Assembly: GCA_001801025.1 (NCBI GenBank)
Contig: MGWO01000007.1
Span: 930,001-994,000, forward strand
Direction of reading: 5' to 3'
DNA length: 64,000 nucleotides
Source: Gallionellales bacterium GWA2_54_124
GTDB taxonomy: Bacteria; Pseudomonadota; Gammaproteobacteria; Burkholderiales; Gallionellaceae
Positions within the stretch are counted from its first letter, which is position 1. Every line of letters begins with the position of its first letter. Shown in pieces: positions 53,826-63,683 of this stretch. The position numbers were made by a program, and so were the translations under genes. Under the pieces are notes generated by a model. It was not told where the DNA came from. It worked only from the letters and a program-made list of their open reading frames with translations, and did not search any database.

Positions 53826-55601
53826 TTAAGGCAGCGTTCTTGCCAGACGCAAACCGTTATTGTTGACTCGCTCGCCTGCGGTACGTTTGTAGCGGTTTGC
53901 TGCCCGAGGCGTCTCCTCATCGTTGGACCATGAACCGCCGCGTAACACGCGCGTATCGCACGTCTCTTTGCGATCACCTTGAGTTGCACGGGGGTGGTAA
54001 CAGTCGTCAACCCATTCCCAAACATTGCCGCTCATGTCATACAAACCCCAGGCATTCGCCTGTTTAGATGCGACAGGGTGCGGAGCCTTTCCGGCGTTGT
54101 TGTACCAGGCTAATTCATCTGGATTGTTGCCGCCGCAATAGCGTTGGTTTTTTCCCGCGCGGCAGGCGTACTCCCATTCCGCTTCGCTTGGCAGGCGATA
54201 CGATTTTCCCGTTGTCGTATTGAGTTTATTGATAAATTCCTGAGCATCGTTCCAGCTGATATTCTCGACCGGGCAGTTGTCGCCACACTGTTTAAATGCC
54301 AGCTTTTCAGGCAGGCGGCCCATCACGCTCACCCATTGGCGTTGTGTGACTTCCGTCTTGCCTAATTCAAAGGCGGGGCTGATGTTGATTTGCTGGATTG
54401 GTTTTTCATCTTTATCGCCGTCTGTCGAGCCCATCTCGAATTTCCCCGGTGCTATACGTATCATGGCCGTGCTAAAGGGATCGGTCAGCGCGGGCGAAGA
54501 AGCGGCGGGGGTGTTAGGGACCGGTGTCGAAGGGGCGGTTTTTGAACCGGTAAAAAAATAGACGGTGAAAATAACTGCGCCAGCCAATACGCCCAGTGCC
54601 CATCGCCATTGGAGGGGGTTTTTCGTATTGATTAGGGTATCGAGAGGTTCGGGTATCTCCGGCGCCAATGGTGCGTTGGTTAAACTTTGCGTGTAACGCT
54701 GCTTATGTACCTGCGCCAGACGATTGGTTTCATCGCTGAGCTTTTTGGCAACTTCCTGTTTGCGGAGTATTTCCTGTTGATCATCGGCTGAAATCATCAG
54801 AGGCGGCGCGTCAACAATTCTGGCTTTGAGTGCCGGTCGCTGGATTATTTGTTCTGCGCGGCGCGGGAGTGGCTCTGGTTTGTTGGTGACCTTGTCCGTG
54901 TTTAATGCCAGTTGCCTGTTAGCGGTGTGGATCAGACCGGGCAGGTGATCCTGTGAGGCAAGTTGCAAGTAAGCTAGTTGTAAGGCTCCGCTGTGGAACA
55001 GAGCGGGCAGGACTGCATCGCTCAGCTTTTGGAGTTTTGCTTCATCGATTGAGTAGGCTGCGGGAAAATCGATGTCTGCATCTTCGCATTTCAGCGGCGA
55101 CAATAGGTCCTGTTGCTTGAGTTGTTCCGCTATTAGGCGTGTTTGTGCGAGCCGCTCAGCGTAATGCTGAAAAAATTGCAACTCATCATTCGCGCGCGGT
55201 TGCAATACCCCCTCTGCATTAACGAGCAGCTCACCCGTTTCAAAATTGAGCGCACGCGAGGTCTCGTCCAGATAAATTTTTGCGGGTTGGGTCAGATCCG
55301 GTAAAAACGGGTAGCGTTGTAAGGCCTGCGGGATATAGGCGGCACGCCACAGCCCTGCGGCACTGACCAGCAGATTGCCTGTGACCGGAAGGCCGAACAG
55401 TACGACAGGGCACACTTGTTCGTGCTCGTCGTACATGAAAAAGATGGGGTACTCCTGAGCTGCGCTGGTCAACTCATCAAATGTGACGGGTAGCGAAGTG
55501 CAATTGCGGGCGAACCGGTAATCCGGTTTTACCTCATCAATTCTCAGATTCAGATGCGTGCCGGAATTGAGTTCAACGATAGTGCCATTAAAATTTAACA
55601 T
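53826..55601 (-). CDS. SapC-like domain fused to transmembrane segment and SUMF1/FGE-like domain
   Basis: A 591-residue fusion. Residues 1-220 resemble SapC-family proteins: YPIFFMYD, VVLFGL, GLWRAAYIPQALQRYPFLP and the NDELQFFQHYAERLAQT stretch. A Pro/Gln-rich linker follows, then a TM (about 331-351, ALGVLAGAVIFTVYFF). The last 215 residues are a SUMF1/formylglycine-generating-type domain with IRIAPGKFEMGS, KTEVTQRQWVSVMG, RLPSEAEWEYACRAG and VLRGGSW. The two active-site cysteines of true FGE, after RGGSW, are absent (SNDEETPRAANR), so it is probably a binding or non-FGE variant. The C-terminal domain would be periplasmic if the N-terminal part is cytoplasmic. Confidence 0.82.
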   Translation of the reverse strand: MLNFNGTIVELNSGTHLNLRIDEVKPDYRFARNCTSLPVTFDELTSAAQEYPIFFMYDEHEQVCPVVLFGLPVTGNLLVSAAGLWRAAYIPQALQRYPFLPDLTQPAKIYLDETSRALNFETGELLVNAEGVLQPRANDELQFFQHYAERLAQTRLIAEQLKQQDLLSPLKCEDADIDFPAAYSIDEAKLQKLSDAVLPALFHSGALQLAYLQLASQDHLPGLIHTANRQLALNTDKVTNKPEPLPRRAEQIIQRPALKARIVDAPPLMISADDQQEILRKQEVAKKLSDETNRLAQVHKQRYTQSLTNAPLAPEIPEPLDTLINTKNPLQWRWALGVLAGAVIFTVYFFTGSKTAPSTPVPNTPAASSPALTDPFSTAMIRIAPGKFEMGSTDGDKDEKPIQQINISPAFELGKTEVTQRQWVSVMGRLPEKLAFKQCGDNCPVENISWNDAQEFINKLNTTTGKSYRLPSEAEWEYACRAGKNQRYCGGNNPDELAWYNNAGKAPHPVASKQANAWGLYDMSGNVWEWVDDCYHPRATQGDRKETCDTRVLRGGSWSNDEETPRAANRYKRTAGERVNNNGLRLARTLP

Positions 55602-56169
55602 TCGAATTTAATAGGTTGGTTAATTTTAAATGCCCGGCGCATGTCTGTTAAACGGCACACGGTTCGCTATCCATCGCTCGCAGTCAATCCCGTGCAGCAT
55701 CACGTTGGAAAAACGAGTGTTTTCGCGCGACTTTGATAACCGTCGTGCGGCAAAAGGCATTGCAGGGTTGTCCAGCAAGTCGGAGCGTAGGCTTGAGAGG
55801 TCAGGGCGATCATATTCGAAAGTCTCAAAAATATCGGTGGATGTGTCAATAAACCGTCTTTAAGTATCTGAAGCTTACCATGTGGGAAACTTCCCTTGCT
55901 AATTCGAAGATCATATTATGAGCGCACATTTATGAATCATGCTGGATTTATTGTGGCGCTAAATTTAGCGATTTTAAAGGCGGCCTAGCTGTTTTTCGAG
56001 GCAACATATTTATTTTGACCGCAAATTTCCTGCTGTCTGATACCATGCGGCTAGGAGGAGTGAACGAGTGAGCTTAACAATAAAAATCATCGTTCATGCA
56101 ACACATTATGCCCATAAATAAATTCGCGTCGGGTAAGCAAATTCAACGGGATCTTGTTGAGATTTTAAC
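55602..56169. other. Gene-free spacer
   Basis: About 570 bases between the divergent SapC-SUMF1 and REC-PAS-GGDEF-EAL genes. The frame at 55630-55863 is Arg/Ser-rich, lacks a ribosome-binding site and does not look like a protein. The part from 55880 to 56160 is A+T-rich and must contain the promoter for the plus-strand gene. I see no terminator or repeat of note. Confidence 0.5.
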
Positions 56170-58674
56170 TTGCTGCGCGTACGGGTGTTCAAGTTGAACG
56201 GCCGTTATTCTGTGTTGCTAGTCGAAGACGAGCCGGCGGATGCGCATTTGGCGCAGCAAGTACTGCGGGCCAGCCGTTCGCCTGTTTTCAGCGTCGTTTG
56301 GGTAACCACACTGACCCTCGCCCTGCAGGAACTCAAACAACAGCGCTTTGACGTGTTGTTGCTGGATTTATCCTTACCTGATTCCAGCGGAATTGAAACA
56401 GTGCACCGCTTACGCGAGGTCGCATCCGAGATGCCGTTGGTTGTGCTCACGGGACACGACGATACCAGTTTTGCGCTGCAGACGCTCGAAGCGGGCGCTC
56501 AGGATTATTTGGTCAAGGGAAAATTTGATACCGATGCGTTGGTGCGTACGATTCGTTACGCGGTAGAGAGAAAATTACTGTCGGTTAATTTGCAGCAAAG
56601 CCACGATTTATTGCACAAACTATCAGATCATGTACCCGGATTGATTTTTCAGTTTCGTCTCGATGTGGACGGACATATGAGTTTTCCGTTTGCCAGCCGT
56701 GCGATGTTGGAACTGTATGGCGTAGAGGCTGATGCGGTTCGTGACGATGCTACCGCGGTGTTTGCCTTTCAGCATCCCGAAGATACCGCCGGTATTGCCG
56801 CATCGATACAAGAATCCGCTCGCACGTTGACGCCTTGGCATCATGAGTATCGCATCTTGTTACCTGAGCAGGGCGTTCGCTGGCGCAGGGGAGATGCCAG
56901 ACCCGAAAAACAGGCAGATGGCAGCATACTGTGGCACGGTTTTATTACCGATATAACCGAGAATAAAAAAATTGAAGCGCGTCTGGAGTTAGCATCAAGG
57001 GTTTTTGAGACTACGGGAGAGGCGATTGTTGTCACCGATGTCAGCGGCGCCATCATCGCGGTCAATCCGGCATTTTGCCGCATTACCGGATACAGCGAAG
57101 CTGAGGTGATCGGTAAAAACCCCCGCATGTATAAATCAGGGCTGCACAAACAGGCTTTTTACCGTGACTTCTGGTCGGAATTGATCAAGCGCGGTCAATG
57201 GTGCGGTGAAATCTGGAATCGTCGTAAAAATGGCGAGCTGTATGCACAGTGGGAGTCGGTCGCTACCATTAAGGATTCAAAGGGAAATACCAGCAGTTAT
57301 GTCGCGGTATTCTCCGATATGAGCGAGATCAAAAAGGCGCAGGCTGAGGTTGAAGAGCTATCCTGGCGTGATCCTCTGACGGGGCTGGCTAATCGTGCGC
57401 TGTTTTTGCGTCAGGTAGAGCAGGCGCTGGTGAGTGCTAAGCGCGATGATTACTTTGCCGCGGTGCTGTTGATTGATCTGGATCGCTTTAAGGAAATCAA
57501 CGAAGCGCGCGGATTAGCGATCGGAGATGCCTTGCTGCGATCTGTGGCGGACCGCCTAGGGCAGACCTTGCATCGCGATGATCTGCTGGCGCGTCTGGAT
57601 TCGGATGAATTTGCCGTGCTGCTGCCGAGGTTACATATTCCGCGCGAAAAGGCAGGGCGCGAGGCATTAGCGGTGGCAGAAAAATTGCGCGCTGCATTAC
57701 GCTGTGCAATTGAAATGGATGGCGAGTTCATTCATGTCGACGCCAGTATCGGTATTGCCATGTTGCCCGATACGCCTCAGGAGACCGCGATTGATGTACT
57801 GCGTCAGGCTGATATGGCGATGACGAATGCCAAGGTAGAGGGGCGTTCGCGCACCATGTTCTTTGAGTCATTGATGGGTGAGACCGTCAGGGCGCGTTTT
57901 CAGCTGGAGGCAGAGTTGCGTCTGGCAATTTTAGAGGATCAGCTGCGCCTGTATCTGCAACCGCAGGTGAATTCGTCGGGCGTGCAGGTCGGTGCAGAAG
58001 CGCTGGTGCGCTGGCAGCATCCCACGCGGGGGCTCACGCTTCCCGGTCTGTTTATTCCTTTAGCAGAGTCATCAGATCTGATCATATCGCTTGATCGCTG
58101 GATGTTATCGGCTGTTTGTCGATTGCTGGCCGAGCTGGATGCAGAGGGGTGTTCAATCAGGCTGTCGGTCAATATCAGTCCGCGTCATTTTCAGCAGGCA
58201 GACTTCGTCAGCGAGATCCAGCATCAGTTAGAAGCGAGCGGGGCTGATCCCAGCCGCTTGGTACTTGAACTGACCGAAGGTATCGTGATCGGTGATATTG
58301 GCGATGTGATCGCCAAAATGACCCTTTTGTCGACGTTGGGGATACATTTTTCCATCGATGATTTTGGCACCGGGTACTCTAGTCTGGCTTATATCAAGCG
58401 GCTGCCTATTCATGAGCTGAAGATAGACAAGAGTTTTATTCAGGATTGTACCAGTGATCCGAATGATGCCGCGCTCGTTGAGACGATACTGTCCATTGCA
58501 AAGCACCTGCATTTTCAGGTGGTGGCCGAAGGTGTGGAAACGCAGGGTCAGAGCGAATTTTTGAATGCGCGCGGACAGATTGTTCATCAAGGCTATTTGT
58601 ACGGTCGTCCTGAACCCGCTGCAGTGTGGCGGGCGCATCTGTCGCAGTCGGTCGTGACCGTTCTGGATTTGTAA
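56170..58674 (+). CDS. Response regulator with PAS, degenerate GGDEF and EAL domains
   Basis: An 834-residue cytoplasmic protein. Order: receiver (about 14-130, LLVEDEPADAH, phosphoacceptor Asp66 in LLLDLSLPD), two PAS domains (about 155-270 and 280-400, the second FCRITGYSEAEVIG), GGDEF and EAL. The GGDEF site reads LDSDEFAVL, so the first two Gly are Asp-Ser and it probably makes no c-di-GMP. The EAL site is intact (GAEALVRWQHP, IDDFGTGYSSL). Likely a phosphodiesterase controlled by phosphorylation. The start is uncertain: TTG 56170, GTG 56182 or TTG 56194; the last, MNGRYSVLLVEDE, best fits receivers. The multi-PAS histidine kinase follows after 20 bases. Confidence 0.9.
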   Translation: MLRVRVFKLNGRYSVLLVEDEPADAHLAQQVLRASRSPVFSVVWVTTLTLALQELKQQRFDVLLLDLSLPDSSGIETVHRLREVASEMPLVVLTGHDDTSFALQTLEAGAQDYLVKGKFDTDALVRTIRYAVERKLLSVNLQQSHDLLHKLSDHVPGLIFQFRLDVDGHMSFPFASRAMLELYGVEADAVRDDATAVFAFQHPEDTAGIAASIQESARTLTPWHHEYRILLPEQGVRWRRGDARPEKQADGSILWHGFITDITENKKIEARLELASRVFETTGEAIVVTDVSGAIIAVNPAFCRITGYSEAEVIGKNPRMYKSGLHKQAFYRDFWSELIKRGQWCGEIWNRRKNGELYAQWESVATIKDSKGNTSSYVAVFSDMSEIKKAQAEVEELSWRDPLTGLANRALFLRQVEQALVSAKRDDYFAAVLLIDLDRFKEINEARGLAIGDALLRSVADRLGQTLHRDDLLARLDSDEFAVLLPRLHIPREKAGREALAVAEKLRAALRCAIEMDGEFIHVDASIGIAMLPDTPQETAIDVLRQADMAMTNAKVEGRSRTMFFESLMGETVRARFQLEAELRLAILEDQLRLYLQPQVNSSGVQVGAEALVRWQHPTRGLTLPGLFIPLAESSDLIISLDRWMLSAVCRLLAELDAEGCSIRLSVNISPRHFQQADFVSEIQHQLEASGADPSRLVLELTEGIVIGDIGDVIAKMTLLSTLGIHFSIDDFGTGYSSLAYIKRLPIHELKIDKSFIQDCTSDPNDAALVETILSIAKHLHFQVVAEGVETQGQSEFLNARGQIVHQGYLYGRPEPAAVWRAHLSQSVVTVLDL

Positions 58675-58694
58675 CGAGCTTAGAGGCCGTCTTC

Positions 58695-61529
58695 ATGCTA
58701 AACGACACTGTTTCTGTCGCGCCTTCACGGTTTTTCTTGCAAATGGTTGCAGGCGCCGTACTGGTGAATCTGGCGATGTTTTTTCTGGTCGGTTTGATAC
58801 TGTACCAAAGTTATGACCAGTATCAGCATAATGCCGAGAAAATGACGCAGAGTCTGGCGCATATTCTGGAAGAGAGTTTTGCCGGCATGCTCGCAAGAAT
58901 TGATACCTCTATGCTGTCGACGATCGATGAAGTGCACCGTCAGTATACAAGCGGAAAAATCAATCCGGTGGAGCTGAATGTTTTTTTGGAGAAACGGCGG
59001 GCGCGTTTGCCGGAAATCGACAGTCTGCGCATTGCAAACGCGGCAGGTATTGTCAGCTACGGCACGGGGGTTTTACCCGGTTCAAATGTTGATATCAACG
59101 ACCGCAAACATTTCATCTATTTCAAGTCGCAAAACGACGGTCGATTATTCATATCTGAACCTGTTTTTGCCCGCATCAACAAAAAATGGGTGCTGCCCAT
59201 TGCGCGTCGACTCGATCACCCGGATGGTACATTCGCGGGCATTGTTTATGCGTTAGTTTCGCTGGAAAAAATTTCGACTTCATTTTCGCATATCGAGGCG
59301 GGGCAACACGGTATCGTAAATCTCCGCGATAGCGGAATGAATATCATCGTGCGTTATCCTGAGCCTGCGTTAACACAGGCGATAATAGGGAAAAACACGA
59401 TGAGTCCGCCGTTAAAGGCACTGCTTGATGCAGGGAAAACGACGGGTACCTATCGGGTGTCGGGTATTTTGGATCATGTTGAACGAACCTACTCCTATCG
59501 TAAAGTATCTCAGTATCCGCTTTATATCACCGTTGGTTTTTCCTCTGACGATTATCTGGCGCAATGGCGTAATTCTTCGTTAAAGCTGGTTGGGCTGTCA
59601 GTGGCATTTCTGGTTATTTCCATTTTGTTGCTCGGTATGCTCTACAGAGGCGAGCACCGGCGCAGGGAGGCCGTGGATGCCTTGCAGGTGTTAAACCGCG
59701 ATTTTATGACGTTGCTGGAGGGGACGACCGACTTTATCTATTTTAAGGACCGGGATAGCCGGATTCGTTTTTGCAGCCAGACACTGGCCCGTATCACCGG
59801 ACATAAAAGCTGGCGCGAGATGATAGGAAAACATGATCGGGAGATTTTTCCTGAAGATGTTGCGCGAATTTATTCTGAGGAAGAGTTGCCGTTGTTCAAC
59901 AGCGGGACGCCAATCTTTAACCGGATCGATCCTTATTATGATTCGGAGGGGCAGCAAGGTTGGGTCAGCACCAATAAATGGCCGGTGTTTGCCGATGATG
60001 GCAAGACGGTGACAGGTATATTTGGCATCAGTCGCGATATCAGTGATTTCAAACGTGCGGAAATTTCATTAAGCTTGAGCGAGGCGCGTTATCGCGCGAC
60101 CTTTGATCATGCCGCAGTGGGCATTGCACAGGTATCTACGGACGGTGTATTTATTCAAATTAACCGTGTATTTTGCGATATTATCGGCTATACGCAAACT
60201 GAAGTGTTATCGCAGTGTTTTTCCTTCGGGCAGGTTACCTATCCGGAAGATCTGGCCGCGGATATGGCGCAGGTGCAGCGTTTGCTCAGCGGAGTGGACG
60301 ATCACTACCAAATGGAAAAACGCTACATTCGCAAAGACGGGGGGCTTGTCTGGGTCAATCTTTCGGTTGCGCTGCTGCGTGATGCGGAAGGTCTTGCGCT
60401 GTATTTCATCAGTTCAGTGGTCGATATTACGCAACGCAAGCAGGCGGAAGACAGGCTGCTGGAGAGTGAAGCGCATCTGCGCGCCGTCATTAATAATGAA
60501 CCCGAATGCATTAAGATCGTCGATGAACAGGGTTTGCTGACTCAGATGAATCCGGCCGGTTTGGCGATGATTGAAGCCGATTCACTGGCGCAGGTTGCCG
60601 GGCGGCCTGTCACCGGTGTGATTGCCCCCGAGTATCGCGAGGCCTTTTTGCAAATGCATAAGCGGGTGATTGCCGGCGAGTCGATGCAGTTGAAATTCGA
60701 AGTGCTGGGATTAAAAGGCGGTCGGCGCCTGCTGGAGACGCACGCCGTGCCGATGGAAGAAAACGGCAAGCGGGTTCAGCTGGCGGTCACACGCGATATC
60801 ACCGAGCGGCAGCGGATCGAAGATGCGCTCAAACGCTCCAACGCGGATCTGGAACGCTTCGCTTATAGCGTTTCGCACGATATGCGTCAGCCGTTGCGCG
60901 CGGTAAGCGGTCATCTGCAATTGCTGGAACATAGCCTGAAAGATCGTCTGGATGAGGACGATCAGCAGAATATGAACTTTGCACTCGATGGCGCCAAGCG
61001 CATGGATTCGATGATCGTCTCGCTGCTCGAGTACTCTCGTGTCGGCAGAAAGACCGGCGAAAAACAAGGGATTGAGAGCCGCGCGGTTTTGGATGAGGCG
61101 CTGAGTTTTTTACAACCGATGATTCAGGAATCCGGGGCGCAGGTTACCTTCCAAGGGGTATGGCCGCAGCTTTTTGCCAGCCGTGACGAACTGATGCGGT
61201 TATTTCAAAATTTGATTGGCAACGCCATCAAATTTCACGAATCCGGGCAAGTGCCCCTGATTGAAATCGAATCGGTTGTGGCAAAAAAAATGTGGCGCGT
61301 TAGCGTTAAAGATCATGGCGTGGGGATTGATCCAAAACAAGCCGATCGCTTGTTCCAGTTCTTCAGTCGTTTGCAGTCGAGAACCCTTTTTGAAGGGACA
61401 GGCATGGGATTGGCGTTATGCAGGCGTATTGTTGAACATCACGATGGTCGTATCTGGGTTGAGTCTGCCGGAGTCGGCTCGGGTAGTACCTTTATTTTCG
61501 AATTACCCGTCATCACTCACGATCATTGA
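58695..61529 (+). CDS. Membrane sensor histidine kinase with CACHE and multiple PAS domains
   Basis: From the ATG at 58695, preceded by AGAGG, the protein has 944 residues. TM1 (about 15-40), a dCACHE-like periplasmic sensor (about 45-290), TM2 (about 297-320), then three PAS domains (about 335-450, 460-590 and 595-710). HisKA follows with phosphoacceptor His728 in SVSHDMRQPLRAV, then HATPase with NLIGNAIKF, DHGVGIDP and GTGMGLALC. It is the phytochrome-like subfamily (bacteriophytochrome/Rcp1 style), and the Rcp1-like regulator 105 bases downstream is the likely partner. The open frame runs to 58626 but overlaps the upstream gene. Confidence 0.92.
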   Translation: MLNDTVSVAPSRFFLQMVAGAVLVNLAMFFLVGLILYQSYDQYQHNAEKMTQSLAHILEESFAGMLARIDTSMLSTIDEVHRQYTSGKINPVELNVFLEKRRARLPEIDSLRIANAAGIVSYGTGVLPGSNVDINDRKHFIYFKSQNDGRLFISEPVFARINKKWVLPIARRLDHPDGTFAGIVYALVSLEKISTSFSHIEAGQHGIVNLRDSGMNIIVRYPEPALTQAIIGKNTMSPPLKALLDAGKTTGTYRVSGILDHVERTYSYRKVSQYPLYITVGFSSDDYLAQWRNSSLKLVGLSVAFLVISILLLGMLYRGEHRRREAVDALQVLNRDFMTLLEGTTDFIYFKDRDSRIRFCSQTLARITGHKSWREMIGKHDREIFPEDVARIYSEEELPLFNSGTPIFNRIDPYYDSEGQQGWVSTNKWPVFADDGKTVTGIFGISRDISDFKRAEISLSLSEARYRATFDHAAVGIAQVSTDGVFIQINRVFCDIIGYTQTEVLSQCFSFGQVTYPEDLAADMAQVQRLLSGVDDHYQMEKRYIRKDGGLVWVNLSVALLRDAEGLALYFISSVVDITQRKQAEDRLLESEAHLRAVINNEPECIKIVDEQGLLTQMNPAGLAMIEADSLAQVAGRPVTGVIAPEYREAFLQMHKRVIAGESMQLKFEVLGLKGGRRLLETHAVPMEENGKRVQLAVTRDITERQRIEDALKRSNADLERFAYSVSHDMRQPLRAVSGHLQLLEHSLKDRLDEDDQQNMNFALDGAKRMDSMIVSLLEYSRVGRKTGEKQGIESRAVLDEALSFLQPMIQESGAQVTFQGVWPQLFASRDELMRLFQNLIGNAIKFHESGQVPLIEIESVVAKKMWRVSVKDHGVGIDPKQADRLFQFFSRLQSRTLFEGTGMGLALCRRIVEHHDGRIWVESAGVGSGSTFIFELPVITHDH

Positions 61530-61633
61530 GCTCCGCTTTAACCCCGTATAACGTATTGTTTGCGTGCTAGTATTTATTAAACCGGAACTGTACACCGTCA
61601 TGTCAGCCTATGTGCTGCAACGAGGAGAGATGA

Positions 61634-62083
61634 ATGATGATGAACCAAGCCCAAGCCTTTGATATCTTGCTGGTAGAAGATGAGCCGGCTGATGCGAATC
61701 TGGTGCGTTCTGCACTCAAGAGCAATAAGGTTTTTTGTAATTTACATCACGAACTCGACGGGGTGGATGCCTTAGCGTTTTTGCGAAGGCAGGGTGAGTA
61801 TTACAAGAATTCACCTCAACCTGATCTGATCTTATTGGATTTGAACATGCCCCGGATGAATGGACGCGAGTTTCTCGCCGCAGTCAAAAAAGATCCCGAT
61901 TTATCCGCGATTCCGGTAGTCGTACTAACCACTTCTGATGTGGAACGCGATGTGGTCGCATCATACAAGCTGGGGGCGGCAGGCTATATCACTAAGCCGG
62001 TTGACATGAATCAGTTCATTGATGCGATCAAACAACTGGATAATTATTGGTTTACCCTGACCCGGTTACCCAGAAAAAGCTAA
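61634..62083 (+). CDS. Rcp1-like single-domain response regulator
   Basis: A 149-residue stand-alone receiver, phosphoacceptor Asp69 in LILLDLNMPRMNG. It shows the Rcp1-type features: VEDEPADANLVRSAL at the start, a long loop before the Asp (RRQGEYYKNSPQP), TTSDVERDVVASYKLGAAGYITKPVD and a C-terminal YWFTLTRLP. Such regulators receive phosphate from phytochrome-like kinases as encoded just upstream. It is followed after only 4 bases by the RACo-like gene, so transcription of the two may be linked. The start is at the ATG at 61634 (an in-frame ATG follows directly). Confidence 0.9.
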   Translation: MMMNQAQAFDILLVEDEPADANLVRSALKSNKVFCNLHHELDGVDALAFLRRQGEYYKNSPQPDLILLDLNMPRMNGREFLAAVKKDPDLSAIPVVVLTTSDVERDVVASYKLGAAGYITKPVDMNQFIDAIKQLDNYWFTLTRLPRKS

Positions 62084-62087
62084 CCTT

Positions 62088-63683
62088 ATGATCGTGGTGC
62101 AAAACTCGCAAGGCGAAATATTGCAATCCCTACAGCCTGGCGCTAATTTACGCGAAGTGCTGATCGCGGGTGGATGTGCGGTGCGCTCGTCTTGCGGCGG
62201 ACAGGCACGCTGCGGGCAATGTCAGGTCCGCGTGGCTGAAAGTGGGGCAATCCCCTATACCTTTTCTGAACGGGCCAGGCTCTCGGGTGCGCAGTTAGCG
62301 GCAGGAATACGACTTGCGTGCCAGCTGAATGCATTGATGGATTTACATGTCGAGGTGATGCAACCTCTGGCGCAGATGAGCTGGCGGATTTTGCGTGAAG
62401 ATGAGTGCAGCTGCAGCGCATGGTCTTTTTCTCCACGCGCGCGCACCGTGCGCTACGGGGTTGCGATTGATGTCGGGACCACGCAGGTGCGCCTTGCGCT
62501 TTGGGATCTGGTTGCAGGAGTACGCATCAATGCCTGTTCAGGACTCAATCCGCAGGGAAGCTATGGTGCGGATGTGTTGACACGGTTGATGGAGGCCGAT
62601 CGCGCTGAAGCGTGCGCGCGTGCGCTGGGCAAACTGATACGGGATCGGATTGCAGACGCACTGGTTAATATGTCATCTCAAAACTCGATTGCGTTGTCAG
62701 CCGTCGGGGAGGTTCAGATCGTGGGCAATACGGCGATGCTCAGCCTGCTGGCAGGGCTCAATTACCGGATGCTCTTGGATCCTGAAAACTGGACCCGCCG
62801 TATCGCGTGTCAACCAGAGCAAACAAATTTTTTGCGTGCAGCCTGGGGGGTGAGCGAGGCGGCAAACATTCGATTGGTGACGCCCTTAGGTGGTTTTGTC
62901 GGTTCCGATTTACTCGCAGGCGTAATCTCTACCGGTTTGATACGGCAGCCGGCAGGCGCGTTGTTGATCGATTTCGGCACCAATTCTGAGATGGCACTGT
63001 GGGATGGTCAGACGCTGCATGTCACGGCGACCGCGGGTGGCCCGGCTTTTGAAGGCGGTGGCATCAGTTGCGGAATGCCGGCTGAAGCCGGTGCGATTTA
63101 TCGTATTGATCAGGCAGGGGGCGAAATTAAGCTGCATGTGCTGGGAGACTCAGCGCCGCGCGGACTGTGCGGATCCGCGCTGGTGGATGCCGCAGCCTAT
63201 CTGTTGCGTACGGGGCGGCTTGATAAAGTTGGACGCTTTACCGACAAGACCTCCGGGGGATGTGCGATATCAGAAGGCCTTGTATTAAAACGCGGCGACA
63301 TCGATGTGCTGCAGCGTGCTAAAGCTGCGATTGGCGCCGGGGTGCAATGGTTATGTCAGCAGGCTGGTATTGAATCTGGCGCTCTGACACAGGTTTACGC
63401 TTGCGGTGCGTTCGGTCAGTTGCTGACTGTCGAAAATGCACAGCAAATCGGTTTGTTGCCGCAAACGGCCTTAGTGCATCTGGAGGGAAATACAGCGCTG
63501 GGCGGTTGCGAGGCGTTACTAATCTCGGATCAGGCAGAGGCTGAGCTGGCGGCTGTTCTGGCGGTGAGCCGGATTTACAATCTTGCCGAGGATGCCGGGT
63601 TCGAGTCACTATTTGTGGAAAATCTTTATCTGCAAGCGATACCGCAAGTTCGAACTATGAAGGGGGTGCGTGATGTTAGATGA
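62088..63683 (+). CDS. RACo-like corrinoid activation/reductive activator (2Fe-2S + ASKHA)
   Basis: A 531-residue protein of the RACo/RamA-like DUF4445 group that re-reduces the cobalt of inactivated corrinoid proteins using ATP. The N-terminal 2Fe-2S ferredoxin has Cys36, Cys42, Cys45 (CGGQARCGQCQV) and Cys78 (RLACQ). The C-terminal ASKHA domain has GVAIDVGTTQVRLAL near 139-153, IVGNTAMLSLLAGL, LIDFGTNSEMAL, and ACGAFG. Its end overlaps the next gene by 11 bases, and that gene is a corrinoid-binding protein, which fits. Start ATG at 62088. Unlike RamA it has no C-terminal 4Fe-4S motif I can see. Confidence 0.88.
   Translation: MIVVQNSQGEILQSLQPGANLREVLIAGGCAVRSSCGGQARCGQCQVRVAESGAIPYTFSERARLSGAQLAAGIRLACQLNALMDLHVEVMQPLAQMSWRILREDECSCSAWSFSPRARTVRYGVAIDVGTTQVRLALWDLVAGVRINACSGLNPQGSYGADVLTRLMEADRAEACARALGKLIRDRIADALVNMSSQNSIALSAVGEVQIVGNTAMLSLLAGLNYRMLLDPENWTRRIACQPEQTNFLRAAWGVSEAANIRLVTPLGGFVGSDLLAGVISTGLIRQPAGALLIDFGTNSEMALWDGQTLHVTATAGGPAFEGGGISCGMPAEAGAIYRIDQAGGEIKLHVLGDSAPRGLCGSALVDAAAYLLRTGRLDKVGRFTDKTSGGCAISEGLVLKRGDIDVLQRAKAAIGAGVQWLCQQAGIESGALTQVYACGAFGQLLTVENAQQIGLLPQTALVHLEGNTALGGCEALLISDQAEAELAAVLAVSRIYNLAEDAGFESLFVENLYLQAIPQVRTMKGVRDVR

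Noticed and set aside
55630-55863. 77-codon plus-strand frame
   Set aside because: Arg/Ser-rich with no ribosome site and no sign of a fold. The gap is more likely a promoter region.
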